Part shown: positions 53,270 through 63,052 of the stretch, in pieces | Numbering within the stretch: the stretch's first letter is position 1 | Layout: the number at the start of each line of letters is the position of its first letter | Assembly: GCF_023546765.1 (NCBI RefSeq) | Contig: NZ_CP097484.1 | Location: 6,258,001 to 6,322,000, forward strand | Source of the DNA: Methylobacterium tardum | Lineage (GTDB): Bacteria; Pseudomonadota; Alphaproteobacteria; Rhizobiales; Beijerinckiaceae | Direction of reading: 5' to 3' | DNA: 64,000 bases | Translations under genes and position numbers: made by a program | Notes under the pieces: model-generated | The model's database searches: none | The model's input: only the letters and a program-made list of their open reading frames with translations | Told to the model about the DNA's origin: nothing

Positions 53270-54742
53270 GTGGCAGATCATCAAGAGCGCAGCCGCTTCG
53301 AGGCGGAGTTTGCACGGACGGACGCCAGCACGGATCCGTTCGTATCCGCCGTCCGGGCGACGCGGATGCCGATGCTGATCACCGACCCCAATCAGCCCGA
53401 CAATCCGATCGTGTTCGTGAACGCGGCCTTCTCGAAGCTGACCGGCTACGGCCATGACGAGATCGTCGGCCAGAATTGTCGCTTCCTGCAGGGTCCGGAG
53501 ACCAACAGGGACGATATCGCCAGGATCCGGTCCGCCATCGCCCGGCGTGTTCCCATAGAGATCGAACTGCTGAACCATAAGAAGGACGGCGAGGTCTTTT
53601 GGAACCGCCTGCTGATCTCGCCCGTCTTCGACCAGGACGGAGAGCTGACCTACTTCTTCGCCTCGCAGTTCGACGTCACGCTGGAACGGGACAAGCTGGC
53701 CCGAATCCAGCGCGACCGCGACGCCCTGGAGCAGGAGGTCGAGCGCCGCACCAACGACCTGATGCGCAGCGAGGAGCGCCTGCGCTTCATCCTCTCGGCC
53801 GCGCGGCTCGGCTCATGGACCCTCGACTTGACGGAGATGCGCCTGCTGGCCTCGGAGAGCTGCAAGCGGAATCTCGGTCGCGAACCCGACGAGCCGTGCA
53901 CGTACGAGGACTTGGTCGAGGCGATCCTGCCGGAGGATCGCGCACGGATGCAGGCCGCCGTCCAAGCCTCGATTGCGACGCGGGCCGACTACGACATCGA
54001 GTACCGGGTGCGCATGCCGCGCGGTGAGGTCCGCTGGCTGCAGGCCCGTGGGCAGCCCTTCTACGGCGCCGAGGGCCAGCCCCTCACGATGGCAGGCGTC
54101 ACCATCGACATCACCGATCGCAAGCGCGCCGAGGAGCACCGGACGCTTCTGGCCGAGGAACTCAACCATCGGGTCAAGAACGCGATGGCGACCCTGCAGT
54201 CGATCGCGCACCAGACCCTCCGCAACGCGGCCTCACTCGAGGAGGCGCACCGGACGCTGGATGCCCGGCTGCAATCGCTCGCGACCGCCCACGATGTGCT
54301 GACCCGGAAGGATTGGGTGGGCGCGCCGCTCGGGCAGATCGTGGACGAGGCGTTGCTGGCGTTTCAGAGCGGCGCTGCGCGACGCTTCGTCGTCAGCGGT
54401 CCCGAAATCTGGCTCCCGCCGCGCCTGACCCTCGCCTTCACCATGGCGCTGCACGAGCTGGCGACCAACGCGGTGAAATACGGTGCCTTGTCGAACGACA
54501 GAGGCCGCGTGATCCTCAATTGGGACATGGTGGACGGATCACAGCCCGCCCAGCTCTGGTTGCGCTGGGAGGAGGTCGACGGGCCGCCGGTCGTCGCGCC
54601 GACGCACCGCGGGTTCGGCTCACGCCTGATCGAGCGGGCCTTGGCGGCCGAGATGGGCGGCACGGCGGCGATCGACTACCGCCGCCGCGGCGTGGTGTTC
54701 ACGCTGGAGGCGCCGTTGCCGGATCAAGGCCGTAGCCCGTAG
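53270..54742 (+). CDS. LOV-PAS-HWE histidine kinase (blue-light sensor)
   Basis: 490-residue soluble kinase. LOV domain at about 24-140: GQNCRFLQGPE contains the photoactive Cys (about residue 70), with flavin-contact N and Q residues in NHKKDGEVFWNRLLISP. A coiled linker (about 140-170) leads to a PAS domain (about 172-285). The HWE kinase core follows: LAEELNHRVKNAMATLQSIA with His at about 300, HELATNAVKYGALS, and the WxE variant WEEVDGPPV. HWE kinases act without a standard DHp/CA pair and are typical of Hyphomicrobiales. No response regulator is adjacent. Start GTG at 53270. Confidence 0.93.
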   Translation: MADHQERSRFEAEFARTDASTDPFVSAVRATRMPMLITDPNQPDNPIVFVNAAFSKLTGYGHDEIVGQNCRFLQGPETNRDDIARIRSAIARRVPIEIELLNHKKDGEVFWNRLLISPVFDQDGELTYFFASQFDVTLERDKLARIQRDRDALEQEVERRTNDLMRSEERLRFILSAARLGSWTLDLTEMRLLASESCKRNLGREPDEPCTYEDLVEAILPEDRARMQAAVQASIATRADYDIEYRVRMPRGEVRWLQARGQPFYGAEGQPLTMAGVTIDITDRKRAEEHRTLLAEELNHRVKNAMATLQSIAHQTLRNAASLEEAHRTLDARLQSLATAHDVLTRKDWVGAPLGQIVDEALLAFQSGAARRFVVSGPEIWLPPRLTLAFTMALHELATNAVKYGALSNDRGRVILNWDMVDGSQPAQLWLRWEEVDGPPVVAPTHRGFGSRLIERALAAEMGGTAAIDYRRRGVVFTLEAPLPDQGRSP

Positions 54743-54857
54743 GCCCGCGGTCTGACGGCCAGCCCGTCACAGTCCGCGTTCGTCGCGCTGGCTGGGTGTC
54801 TGGACGCTCCGGGATCGCGCCAGCGCCGACTGGCGCCGCCGGCCGAGCGCGCCGCGT

Positions 54858-57767
54858 CTACCCGAATGCCCCGACCTCGTGCTGGATCATGCCGGAGATC
54901 TCGCGCACCTGGTCGAACATCCGCCGGATCGGCTGGAACAGGTTGGCGTGCTCCGCCTCGTAGGTGCCGACATCGCGCGGACCCGCCGGCTCGCCGAAGT
55001 CGAGGCCGAGGGTCGGATCCGGCGTGATCGGAAAGATCTCGTCGAGAAGCTTCAGGCAACCGTCGATGTCGAGCCGCAGGAAGCGCTCGAGGAGCTGCTC
55101 GCGGGAGATGCCGGCCTGCGGCCGGAAGCCCGGGATGTGCACCGCCAGGAACCAGATCCGGTGGATCAGGGCGAGCCGGAGGGCGTGCAGCAACGTCAGC
55201 CGTGCCGACATCGCCGGCAGGTCGGGGGCCGCCGCGGTCAGGTCCAGCCAGTCGCGGGTCAGCCGACCGAACAGGCTCCGAAGCGCGGATGCGAGATCGA
55301 GGCGCTCCAGCGCGCCCGAGATCACCACCAGCTCGTCCCGGCGAAAGTCCTTCTGCGTGCGCCGGGCGCGCTCCAGCCACACGGCCGGGTCGAGCGTGTC
55401 GATATAGGCGCGCAGCACGTCGAGGTCGCCCACCGAGGCGGCGTGCTGCACCAGCCGGAAGGCGCGCGAGAACCGCACGGAGTCGCGCCGCATATCCCGG
55501 AACAGGTCCGGGCCGCGCTGGGCGGCGCGGCCGATCCCGTGCAGCGAATTCGCCAGGAAGCCGAGCTGGTGCAGAATCGCGTTGTTGGGGATCGCCCGCA
55601 TCTGCCGGGGATGGGTGATGCGGGCCGGGCCGCCATTGTCGCTCTGGCGCGCGACGGGGCGGGAGCCGGTGCGATCGATCAGGCTCGGGCCGAACGTGCC
55701 GAGCAGAGCGGCGTAGCCCGGATCATCCACCAGCGCCTCCATGTCCTGGCGGGCCGCGGTGAAGAACTCGAGTGCGAAATCCGGCTCGGAATAGATCGGG
55801 TCGTCGGTGGCGTCGGCGTTCGCCTGCGCGTCGTTGAGGGCGTAGTCCGAGAAGGTGTCGTCTTCGGCCACATCAAGCGCGTAGACGTGCTCGGCGATGC
55901 GGGCGACGCTCGCCGCCGCCAGCGCCTCGGTGCCGTAGAGCAGGTAGCCGTCGGTGCCCTGGAAGCTCGATTCCAGCCGGACCTTGATCCCGGCTTTGCG
56001 AGCGCGGTCCCGGGCATCCTCCGGGGCGAGGTAGGCGAGGCGGTCGCGCAGCGAGGTGGGATGAGCGCCGCGCCCGATCGACTCGCCGTGGGTGTCGAAG
56101 ATCGCGAGCTCGATATCGGCCAGGCCGTTCTGCACCAGCATCTCGGTGATGCGCAGCCGCAGCCGCTCGATCCAGAAGGTCGCGGCGAGCTGCCCGACGT
56201 AGCGGCCGGAATCCGAGTAGCCGAACTGCACGGTGAGCCGGCCGATGCGCTTCAGGTACTGACGCCAGTGCGGGTTGCGCAGGGCATCGTCGAGCACCCG
56301 GATGCCCTGTTCCAGGGCGCTCGCTGTCTCGAAGAGCGGCGTGATCTCCAGCCGGTCGGCGATGCCGTAGTGACGGGCGAGCCAGAGGGCGGCGAGCAGG
56401 GTGTAGCCGGTCTCGGTCTCGGCGATCAGGAAGCGGACCGGGTGCGTGCCGTCGACGTGCTTGAGGATCTGGGCGATCGTCATCATCAGCCGGGCGGCCG
56501 AGGCGCGCTCGGCGGCCAGCGCGCCGAAATCCACCGCCACGGGCCGCACGTCGTTCAGCAGCGCGTGAACCGTCGCCAGATGCGAGCGGCGGCGCGCCGC
56601 GTCGGTGGGTTCGCCCTCCAGGTCGGCGACGCGGCGGACCGCGTTGTGGATCTGGCTGGCGTTCAGCCGGAAATGCGGCAGCGCGTTCGACAGGCCGTGC
56701 GTGGCGACGCCGGCCCGCAGGACGGCGATCCTGCGCTGGTCGGCCGGATCCCCGGCTGCCTCCAGCGCCGCGGTGAGGCCCGCGATCAGCTGGCCCGCAT
56801 CGGTCTGGGCGCGCTCGCGCTCGATGATCAGCGCCAGCGAGAAGCGGTGCACCGCTTCGAGGGAGGGCTTGTCGCCGAGGCGGGGCGCGACGGCGAGCTG
56901 GCGGTTCACGGCCGCCAGGGCGCCCTCCGCCAGGGCGCGGACCTCGCGGCAGGCCCCGATCTCGGGCAGCTCGCGCATCACCCGGTCGAACTGCATGCGC
57001 TTCGAGATCAGCCGGTAGCGCAGGGTGTCCCACCAGCCGATATCGGTGCGGCCGTCGGTGTCGCAGCCGACCCAGCTGGCGATCGCGAAGGGGCGGGGTG
57101 TCAGCTCGGTCCAGCGGTCGGGCCAGCGGGCGCGGGCCGCGTCGAGCACCGCGCCGTTGAACGCGTCGAGGGCCAGCCGGCCGTTATTGGCGGCCGCGCA
57201 GGCCTGCTCGAACTCGACATCCAGGGTGATCGGCGCGTCCGGACGGGTCGAGAGCGCGGCGGCTTGCGCGATCAGGCCGGTGCGGGCCGTCTCGTCGGGC
57301 AGGCTGGCGGCCTCCGCGAGCAGGCTCGCCACGGCCCGCGGCATGCCGAAGGTCGGATGGGCCGTGAAGACGACCGCGAAAGCGGTGCGGCGGATGAAGT
57401 CCGCGAAGGCCTCGAAGGCTTCGGGCCGGTCCGGGACCGCGGCGACCAAACGGGCCGGGATGGCCGCCTGCGGGTCGGCCGGCCCAGCCTCCAGCCCGAC
57501 ATAGGCCCGCAGCCGCGCGGCCCGTGAGTCCAGCGACGCGGCGCGCAGCCGCACGAACAGGCTGTCGAGATCGGCCGCCGAGATCTCGTTCCGGTCGAAG
57601 CGGCGCGTGATCGCCAGGGTGACCGCCAGGACCGGGTTGCGGAACGGATCTTCCCGGGCTTGGTCGCGGGCTGCCTCGATCAGGCCGAGGAGGTGGCCCT
57701 CCAGCTCCTCAGGCTTGCGGCTCGGCTGGTGCTGCATCGATCGATTCCGCCTCGGGTCTGCCCGCAT
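54858..57767 (-). CDS. Divergent phosphoenolpyruvate carboxylase-like protein
   Basis: 969 residues, full length for PEPC. Family features: FTAHPTFGMPRAV with catalytic-type His (about 137), ASWVGCDTDGR, TPLFETASALEQG. Two catalytic loops depart from the classical enzyme. GYSDSAKDAG of E. coli PEPC is GYSDSGRYVG here (about 516-525), losing the Lys. FHGRGGSIGRGGAP is FDTHGESIGRGAHP (about 557-570), one residue shorter and lacking the first Arg-Gly-Gly. The C-terminus ends VGAFG rather than the usual NTG. Carboxylase activity is therefore doubtful; a related reaction or regulatory role is possible. Start ATG at 57767 (GGAG seven bases upstream); ATG at 57737 is an alternative. Monocistronic. 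Confidence 0.85.
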   Translation of the reverse strand: MRADPRRNRSMQHQPSRKPEELEGHLLGLIEAARDQAREDPFRNPVLAVTLAITRRFDRNEISAADLDSLFVRLRAASLDSRAARLRAYVGLEAGPADPQAAIPARLVAAVPDRPEAFEAFADFIRRTAFAVVFTAHPTFGMPRAVASLLAEAASLPDETARTGLIAQAAALSTRPDAPITLDVEFEQACAAANNGRLALDAFNGAVLDAARARWPDRWTELTPRPFAIASWVGCDTDGRTDIGWWDTLRYRLISKRMQFDRVMRELPEIGACREVRALAEGALAAVNRQLAVAPRLGDKPSLEAVHRFSLALIIERERAQTDAGQLIAGLTAALEAAGDPADQRRIAVLRAGVATHGLSNALPHFRLNASQIHNAVRRVADLEGEPTDAARRRSHLATVHALLNDVRPVAVDFGALAAERASAARLMMTIAQILKHVDGTHPVRFLIAETETGYTLLAALWLARHYGIADRLEITPLFETASALEQGIRVLDDALRNPHWRQYLKRIGRLTVQFGYSDSGRYVGQLAATFWIERLRLRITEMLVQNGLADIELAIFDTHGESIGRGAHPTSLRDRLAYLAPEDARDRARKAGIKVRLESSFQGTDGYLLYGTEALAAASVARIAEHVYALDVAEDDTFSDYALNDAQANADATDDPIYSEPDFALEFFTAARQDMEALVDDPGYAALLGTFGPSLIDRTGSRPVARQSDNGGPARITHPRQMRAIPNNAILHQLGFLANSLHGIGRAAQRGPDLFRDMRRDSVRFSRAFRLVQHAASVGDLDVLRAYIDTLDPAVWLERARRTQKDFRRDELVVISGALERLDLASALRSLFGRLTRDWLDLTAAAPDLPAMSARLTLLHALRLALIHRIWFLAVHIPGFRPQAGISREQLLERFLRLDIDGCLKLLDEIFPITPDPTLGLDFGEPAGPRDVGTYEAEHANLFQPIRRMFDQVREISGMIQHEVGAFG

Positions 57768-57931
57768 CTACCCGCTCCGCCGCCCCACGCAAGGAGCGTT
57801 CCGCGTCATCGGCAGCGCAGGAAAGCGTTGGGGATCCGGCCCCGCGTGAGTCGGCTCCGGACACCGGGCGCAGGCCGTCGCGCGCGACGGGGTGACGGCG
57901 CCCCTCCAGGCGGAGTAGAGCTTCGACCAGC

Positions 57932-58234
57932 ATGGAGCGCCTGCTGATCATCCTGGCCGTACTGGTCTTCGCCGTCGCCATCGTGACTGTTCTTGCCATG
58001 GCGGCGAGGACGCGGCGCGAGCCTCTCCGCATGGACTCCGAACTCGACGTGGATGACGAGCACCTGCTCATCGGCTCGGTCGGCGCCCGCCGGAGCCCGA
58101 TCGACCGCACGGCACAGGTGCTGGATCCGCGTGTCTTGGATTTGGACGCGATCGAATTGGAACCGATCAGAGCACTCGACAGGACGGAGCGGATCGAGCG
58201 GCCGCGGCGTGATGGGCCGGAGTCCGGGCGATGA
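57932..58234 (+). CDS. Small single-pass membrane protein
   Basis: 100 residues. TM helix at about 4-25 (LLIILAVLVFAVAIVTVLAM), then a charged cytoplasmic tail (MDSELDVDDEHLLIGSVGAR; LDLDAIELEPIRALDRTERI). No family recognised. The stop overlaps the start of the next gene by four bases, so the two are co-translated. Confidence 0.65.
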   Translation: MERLLIILAVLVFAVAIVTVLAMAARTRREPLRMDSELDVDDEHLLIGSVGARRSPIDRTAQVLDPRVLDLDAIELEPIRALDRTERIERPRRDGPESGR

Positions 58235-58868
58235 GGACATTCGCATGGCTGCTGCTGGCCGGTGCGGCCTGCCTTTCGGCCGTGTCGTCTCAGACGTCCC
58301 TGGCCCAGAACGCGCCCGCACCGGCTGCGCCGAGCCCGGCGCCGGATCCGTCAACGCCGCAGGCGGGGACGCCCACGCCGGCCGCCGCTCCGCCGGTCGA
58401 GCAGCCCTGCGGGGCGCGGGCCGCGCGCTTCGAGGGCGCGAAGGGCTTCAAGATGGTGGTGACCCGGGCCGGGCAGGTCCGGACGACCAACCCGCTCCGA
58501 CCCCTGACGCCCGAGGTCAGCGAGGTCCTGCTGGTGGTGGTGGGCGGCAAGGTCGCCACCGCCTACGGGCCGGATTTCAGCACCCTGCGGCGCGGCAGCG
58601 CCCCGGCGGCGATCGAAGCGATGCTCGGCGGCCCGATCCGTTGGCAGGCGGCCCTGCCGACGCTGCCCGATCCAATCGCCATCGTCTCTGAGGAGGGCAG
58701 CCCTCTGGCGGAGCTCAGCTTCCGGGCCTGCGAGGATCCGCCGGCCGTGAAGGCGGCGCAGAAGCCCGTGGCACGGAAGAAGAGCCCGGCCCGGCACGCG
58801 GCCCCGAAGGCCGCGGCCGAGAAGACACCCCGGGCTTCTCCATGCCTCAGGGCGCGATCGCCGAGTAG
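58231..58868 (+). CDS. Exported Pro/Ala-rich protein, frameshift near the C-terminus
   Basis: About 212 residues after correction. Signal peptide MRTFAWLLLAGAACLSAVSS...LAQ, a Pro/Ala linker (26-60), then a folded part with single Cys residues (VEQPCGARAARFEGAKGFKM; LSFRACEDPPAV) and a Lys-rich tail. As sequenced, the frame after EKTPR runs antisense through the next gene. In the adjacent frame from about 58830 it ends GFSMPQGAIAE and a TAG at 58866. CCCCGGGCTTC therefore probably lost one base from CCCCGCGGCTTC. Function unknown. Confidence 0.65.
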
Positions 58869-58872
58869 GCGG

Positions 58873-59232
58873 TCACTTCTGCTTGGCGATCACCTTGTCC
58901 TTGATGCCGTCGTAGACGTTCTTCGGGATGATCTTCTTGGAGACCAGCTCGTCCTTGCCGCGATAGGGGCGGCCCTTGATGATCGCCGCCGCGCGGGCCG
59001 CGCCGATGCCGGGAAGCGCGTCGAGCTCCTCGGTGCTCGCGCTGTTGAGATCGAGGAGCGCGCCCTTGGCGGCATTGGGCGACCCGGCGACGGGGGCGCT
59101 CGGCGCCGTCGGCTTCGCCGGGGCGGTCGGCGCCGCGGTCGTCGGGGTCTGCGGCGCCTGCGCCAAGGCAGGTGCGCCGACGAGACTCGACAGCAGGGCT
59201 AGGAGGGCGAGGGTCTTGGTGGAGGAAGCCAT
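58873..59232 (-). CDS. ComEA-like helix-hairpin-helix protein
   Basis: 119-residue exported protein. Signal peptide [20 protein letters not shown]...LAQ, a Pro/Ala/Thr linker, and a ComEA-type helix-hairpin-helix: [40 protein letters not shown]. HhH proteins bind DNA without sequence preference; exported ones can aid DNA uptake or envelope functions. Start ATG with GGGAGA seven bases upstream. Its stop lies four bases beyond the corrected stop of the convergent neighbour. Confidence 0.85.
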
Positions 59233-59458
59233 GGCGTTTCTCCCGAGAGGCACGGCCCGCTCCGCGGCACCGTCACGTCAGATCTGCACGGCTCCGCTTG
59301 AACCCGCGCTTAACGGTTGTGGGCGGGCGCCTCTAGCCAGGGGCCGGTGCCGGCGCTATAAGCGCGCCCTCATCCGTATCCCGCGGTGTGCGTGGCGATC
59401 CTCGATCGAGGAGCCGCCCGCGCGCCGCTTTGTTCGCGGCGTCACGAAGGATCAAGCC

Positions 59459-59647
59459 ATGGCCGTTCCGAAGCGAAAGACTTCCCCCTCCCGCCGCGGC
59501 ATGCGCCGCTCGGCCGACGCCCTCAAGGCGCCGACCTACGTCGAGGACAAGGATTCGGGCGAGCTGCGCCGTCCGCACCACATCGACCTGAAGACCGGCA
59601 TGTACCGCGGCCGTCAGGTGCTCAAGGTGAAGTCCGCCGAGGCTTGA
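59459..59647 (+). CDS. rpmF: 50S ribosomal protein L32
   Basis: 62 residues, basic. [20 protein letters not shown] is the L32 signature ([16 protein letters not shown]); the alphaproteobacterial form ([20 protein letters not shown]) lacks the zinc Cys. Start ATG after GAAGGA. Located near the PHA genes, as in related genomes. A stable hairpin follows. Confidence 0.97.
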
Positions 59648-59658
59648 GCTTCGCGAGG

Positions 59659-59682
59659 GCGGCGCCTCAGGCGAGGCGCCGC
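59659..59682. terminator. Bidirectional hairpin after rpmF
   Basis: GCGGCGCCT-CAGGCG-AGGCGCCGC, nine perfect pairs, overlapping the stop of the convergent small gene. No T run; likely separates rpmF from the opposite transcript. Confidence 0.5.
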
Positions 59683-60005
59683 GCGGCCTCCGCGTAGCAC
59701 GCGGCGGCCATACGGGTCCGCTCCAGACGCGACGGAAGCAGCGCCGGGTCTCCGGCCGTCAGCAAGTGTGCGATGAAGCCCGCGCGCGGTTTTCCTGCGG
59801 CCGGGCGTTCCGCCGATGCGGCCCGTTCGGACCGCTCAGACTGCCCGCCATCGATCAGGACGAGCGCGCGTGCCTCGGACGCGGGCGGCGCGCGCCGTGG
59901 CGGCTGCGTGCTCTCCTGACGCGTGCCTTCGGTCGACCCTGGCACGTCCCGCACGGGCCGGACCTGTACCAGCTCGGGACGGCTGCCTGTTCCGATCCGC
60001 ATCAT
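59667..60005 (-). CDS. Small conserved-looking protein of unknown function
   Basis: 112 residues, no signal or TM helix. The C-terminal half (GFIAHLLTAGDPALLPSRLE; AACYAEAARRLA) has the A-F/H-L...R-A...AY pattern of short uncharacterised Hyphomicrobiales proteins. The N-terminal half is Pro/Arg/Glu-rich and probably disordered. A second ATG follows immediately. Convergent with rpmF and downstream of phaR on the same strand, about 95 bases away. Confidence 0.5.
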   Translation of the reverse strand: MMRIGTGSRPELVQVRPVRDVPGSTEGTRQESTQPPRRAPPASEARALVLIDGGQSERSERAASAERPAAGKPRAGFIAHLLTAGDPALLPSRLERTRMAAACYAEAARRLA

Positions 60006-60099
60006 CGCGACATCCTCCGCACGTTTCCGTGCCGATGTCGCAAAGGTGGGGCCGATGTTTACTAATCGTCAACCTTCGATACCGCCGCACCGGCGGTAA

Positions 60100-60689
60100 T
60101 TATTTCTTTGCGAGCGCTTCCAGGCGCTGCTGCATCTCGAGCATCTGGCGCTTGAGGTCGTCCAGCTCGCCGCCGGCATAGGAGTCGGCGCGGGCGCTGC
60201 CGGCGGGTGCGACCCGGCGGCGGGCGGTGCGAAGCCCGTGAACATCTTCATGGCATCGCCGAAGAAGCTCATGTTGGTGCGGACCTGCTGCTCGATCGCG
60301 TTCTGGAACGCGGCCGGGCCGAAGCTGTGGGCAAATTTCTCGCGCAGGCCGTCCTGATCCTTGGCGAAGTTCGCCATGGAGAATTCCAGGAAGCTCGGCA
60401 CCATCGTGCGCATGCTGTCGCCGTAGAAGCGGATCAGCTGGCGCAGGAACGCCACCGGCAGCAGGTTTTCCGCGCCGGCCTTGTTCTCCTGCTCGAAGAT
60501 GATCTGGGTGAGCACCGAGCGGGTGATGTCGTCGCCCGTCCGCGCGTCGTAGACGACGAAGTCCTCGCCGTTCTGGACCATTGTGGCGAGGTCTTCCAGC
60601 GTCACGTAGGTCGAGGTGCCCGTGTGGTAGAGGCGCCGGTTGGCGTACTTCTTGATGACGGTCTGGGTGGCCTTGACGGTATCCGCCAT
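60100..60689 (-). CDS. phaR: PHA synthesis repressor PhaR, frameshift near the C-terminus
   Basis: DNA-binding regulator that senses PHA granules and represses phasin and PHA genes. About 196 residues after correction. The conserved N-terminus is intact: VIKKYANRRLYHTGTSTYVT, then MVQNGEDFVVYDARTGDDIT and LTQIIFEQENKAGAENLLPV. After FTGFAPPAAG one base seems lost at about 60213-60216; the neighbouring frame ends naturally as ELDDLKRQMLEMQQRLEALAKK, the usual PhaR C-terminal coiled coil. The uncorrected frame yields a nonsense Arg/Ser tail to 60069. Divergent from phaA, as in other Hyphomicrobiales. Confidence 0.93.
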
Positions 60690-61013
60690 CGGGAACGGCC
60701 TTTCTGGACTCGGGACCTAGGGGCGTTGCAGGCGCGCGGTGCGGCCTGGCGGGGGCCGTCTTCGCGCCCGCAGCACGATCCTTAAAGCCTTCTCCGGGCG
60801 CAGAAAACAGCAAATTGCACGTCTTCAACGCAGAATAATGCAGAGGCCGCCAGCCGGCGAGATCATTTCAGTCTCTTCGACACGTCATCGGGGGCTTCAC
60901 GCCGCCGATGCACAATCTTGACTTCGCCTCTCTCACGCCCTTCATCCCAAGACCGGCACAGAGCGCGCCCGGGAAGAGGAAGGCGCGCCGGCTCGTGAGA
61001 GGAGAACGTTCAC
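60690..61013. promoter_or_regulatory. Divergent phaR-phaA control region
   Basis: 324 bases containing both promoters. A dyad GCAAATTGC at 60810-60818 lies in a locally AT-rich patch. Known PhaR sites elsewhere use TGC/GCA half-sites, so this is a candidate operator. phaA is preceded by GAGAGGAGAACG. Confidence 0.4.
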
Positions 61014-62198
61014 ATGGCAGGCAGCGAAGAGATCGTCATCGTCGGGGCCGCGCGCACGCCGGTCGGCTCGTTCGGCGGCGCCTTCGGGGCGGTGCCGGCC
61101 CACGAGCTCGGCGCGACCGCGATCAAGGCCGCTCTGGAGCGCGCCAAGGTCTCGCCCGACGACGTGGACGAGGTGATCTTCGGCCAGGTGCTCACCGCGG
61201 GCGCCGGCCAGAACCCCGCCCGTCAGGCGGCCATCAAGGCCGGCATCCCCGAGAAGGCCACCGCCTGGGGCCTCAACCAGGTCTGCGGCTCGGGCCTGCG
61301 CACGGTCGCCATCGGCATGCAGCAGATCGCCAATGGAGACGCCAAGGTCATCGTGGCCGGCGGCCAGGAATCCATGTCGCTCTCGCCCCATGCGCAGTAT
61401 CTGCGCGGCGGCCAGAAGATGGGCGACCTCAAGCTCGTCGACACCATGATCAAGGACGGGCTCTGGGACGCCTTCAACGGCTACCACATGGGCCAGACCG
61501 CCGAGAACGTCGCCCAGGCCTTCCAGCTCACCCGCGAGCAGCAGGACCAGTTCGCGACGCGCTCGCAGAACAAGGCTGAGGCCGCCCGCAAGGAGGGCCG
61601 CTTCAAGGACGAGATCGTCCCCGTCACGGTGCCCGGCAAGAAGGGCGACACCGTCGTCGACACCGACGAGTACATCCGCGACGGCGCCACCGTCGAGGCG
61701 ATGGCCAAGCTGAAGCCCGCCTTCGCCAAGGAGGGAACGGTGACGGCCGCCAACGCGTCCGGCCTCAACGACGGCGCCGCCGCGCTCGTGCTGATGTCGG
61801 CCTCGGAGGCCGAGCGCCGCGGCCTCACCCCGCTCGCGCGGATCAAGTCCTGGGCGACCGCGGGCGTCGACCCGAAGGTGATGGGCACGGGCCCGATCCC
61901 CGCCTCGCGCAAGGCTCTGGACAAGGCGGGCTGGAAGCCGTCCGACCTCGACCTGATCGAGGCCAACGAGGCCTTCGCGGCCCAGGCGCTGGCCGTGAAC
62001 AAGGACATGGGCTGGGACGATGCCAAGGTGAACGTCAATGGCGGCGCCATCGCCATCGGTCACCCGATCGGCGCCTCCGGGGCCCGCGTGCTCGTCACCC
62101 TGCTGCACGAGATGAAGCGGCGCGATGCCAAGAAGGGCCTCGCCACGCTCTGCATCGGCGGCGGCATGGGCGTCGCGATGTGTATCGAGCGGACCTGA
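61014..62198 (+). CDS. phaA: Acetyl-CoA acetyltransferase (beta-ketothiolase) PhaA
   Basis: Condenses two acetyl-CoA into acetoacetyl-CoA in the cytosol, the first PHA step. 394 residues, normal for biosynthetic thiolase. Nucleophile Cys in [11 protein letters not shown] (about residue 90), His in [16 protein letters not shown], and second Cys in [13 protein letters not shown]. All thiolase hallmarks are intact. Start ATG after GAGAGGAGA. phaB follows 114 bases later on the same strand. Confidence 0.97.
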   Translation: MAGSEEIVIVGAARTPVGSFGGAFGAVPAHELGATAIKAALERAKVSPDDVDEVIFGQVLTAGAGQNPARQAAIKAGIPEKATAWGLNQVCGSGLRTVAIGMQQIANGDAKVIVAGGQESMSLSPHAQYLRGGQKMGDLKLVDTMIKDGLWDAFNGYHMGQTAENVAQAFQLTREQQDQFATRSQNKAEAARKEGRFKDEIVPVTVPGKKGDTVVDTDEYIRDGATVEAMAKLKPAFAKEGTVTAANASGLNDGAAALVLMSASEAERRGLTPLARIKSWATAGVDPKVMGTGPIPASRKALDKAGWKPSDLDLIEANEAFAAQALAVNKDMGWDDAKVNVNGGAIAIGHPIGASGARVLVTLLHEMKRRDAKKGLATLCIGGGMGVAMCIERT

Positions 62199-62312
62199 TT
62201 CGTCCGGAACGTCTGTCTCGGCCAACAACATAGACTTAAGGCCGAAGTCAGAAAAAATCGCGTGCGGACGCCATCCGCACGCGGCATCACGGGATGCGAA
62301 CAGGAGGAAACA

Positions 62313-63041
62313 ATGACCCAAGGACGCGTCGCCCTCGTGACGGGCGGCACCCGCGGTATCGGCGCGGCTATCTCCAAGCGGCTCAAGAACAAGGGCTACA
62401 AGGTTGCCGCCAATTACGGCGGCAACGACGAGGCGGCCAACGCCTTCAAGGCCGAGACCGGCATCCCGGTCTTCAAGTTCGACGTCGGTGATCTTGCCAG
62501 CTGCGAGGCCGGCATCAAGGCGATCGAGGCCGAGCTCGGCCCGGTGGACATCCTGGTCAACAACGCCGGCATCACCCGCGACGGTGCCTTCCACAAGATG
62601 ACCTTCGAGAAGTGGCAGGCGGTCATCAAGACCAACCTCGACTCGATGTTCACCTGCACCCGTCCGCTGATCGAGGGCATGCGCAGCCGCAGCTTCGGCC
62701 GCATCATCATCATCTCGTCGATCAACGGCCAGAAGGGTCAGGCCGGGCAGACCAACTACTCGGCCGCCAAGGCGGGCGTGATCGGCTTCGCCAAGGCGCT
62801 GGCCCAGGAGAGTGCCGCCAAGGGCATCACCGTCAACGTGATCGCGCCGGGCTACATCGCCACCGAGATGGTGATGGCGGTGCCGGAGGACATCCGGAAC
62901 AAGATCATCTCGGCGATCCCGACTGGCCGTCTTGGCGAGGCCGACGAGATCGCCCACGCGGTCGAGTATCTTGCCAGCGACGAGGCCGGCTTCGTCAACG
63001 GCTCGACGCTGACGATCAACGGCGGGCAGCACTTCGTCTGA
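62313..63041 (+). CDS. phaB: Acetoacetyl-CoA reductase PhaB
   Basis: NADPH-dependent short-chain dehydrogenase giving (R)-3-hydroxybutyryl-CoA, the monomer for PhaC. 242 residues. Cofactor motif [17 protein letters not shown] in [13 protein letters not shown], catalytic Ser in [13 protein letters not shown], Tyr and Lys in NYSAAKAGV. The C-terminal SLTxNGG is seen as [11 protein letters not shown]. Strong AGGAGG five to six bases before ATG. Likely co-transcribed with phaA. Confidence 0.97.
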   Translation: MTQGRVALVTGGTRGIGAAISKRLKNKGYKVAANYGGNDEAANAFKAETGIPVFKFDVGDLASCEAGIKAIEAELGPVDILVNNAGITRDGAFHKMTFEKWQAVIKTNLDSMFTCTRPLIEGMRSRSFGRIIIISSINGQKGQAGQTNYSAAKAGVIGFAKALAQESAAKGITVNVIAPGYIATEMVMAVPEDIRNKIISAIPTGRLGEADEIAHAVEYLASDEAGFVNGSTLTINGGQHFV

Positions 63042-63052
63042 TTGCGACCGGG

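Noticed and set aside
54879..57527. Long plus-strand open frame opposite the PEPC-like gene
   Set aside because: Shadow composition, no recognised domain; sense gene is full length.
58868..59202. C-terminal extension of the exported protein gene into the ComEA-like region
   Set aside because: The extension is the antisense of a well-defined gene; a natural stop exists at 58866 in the corrected frame.
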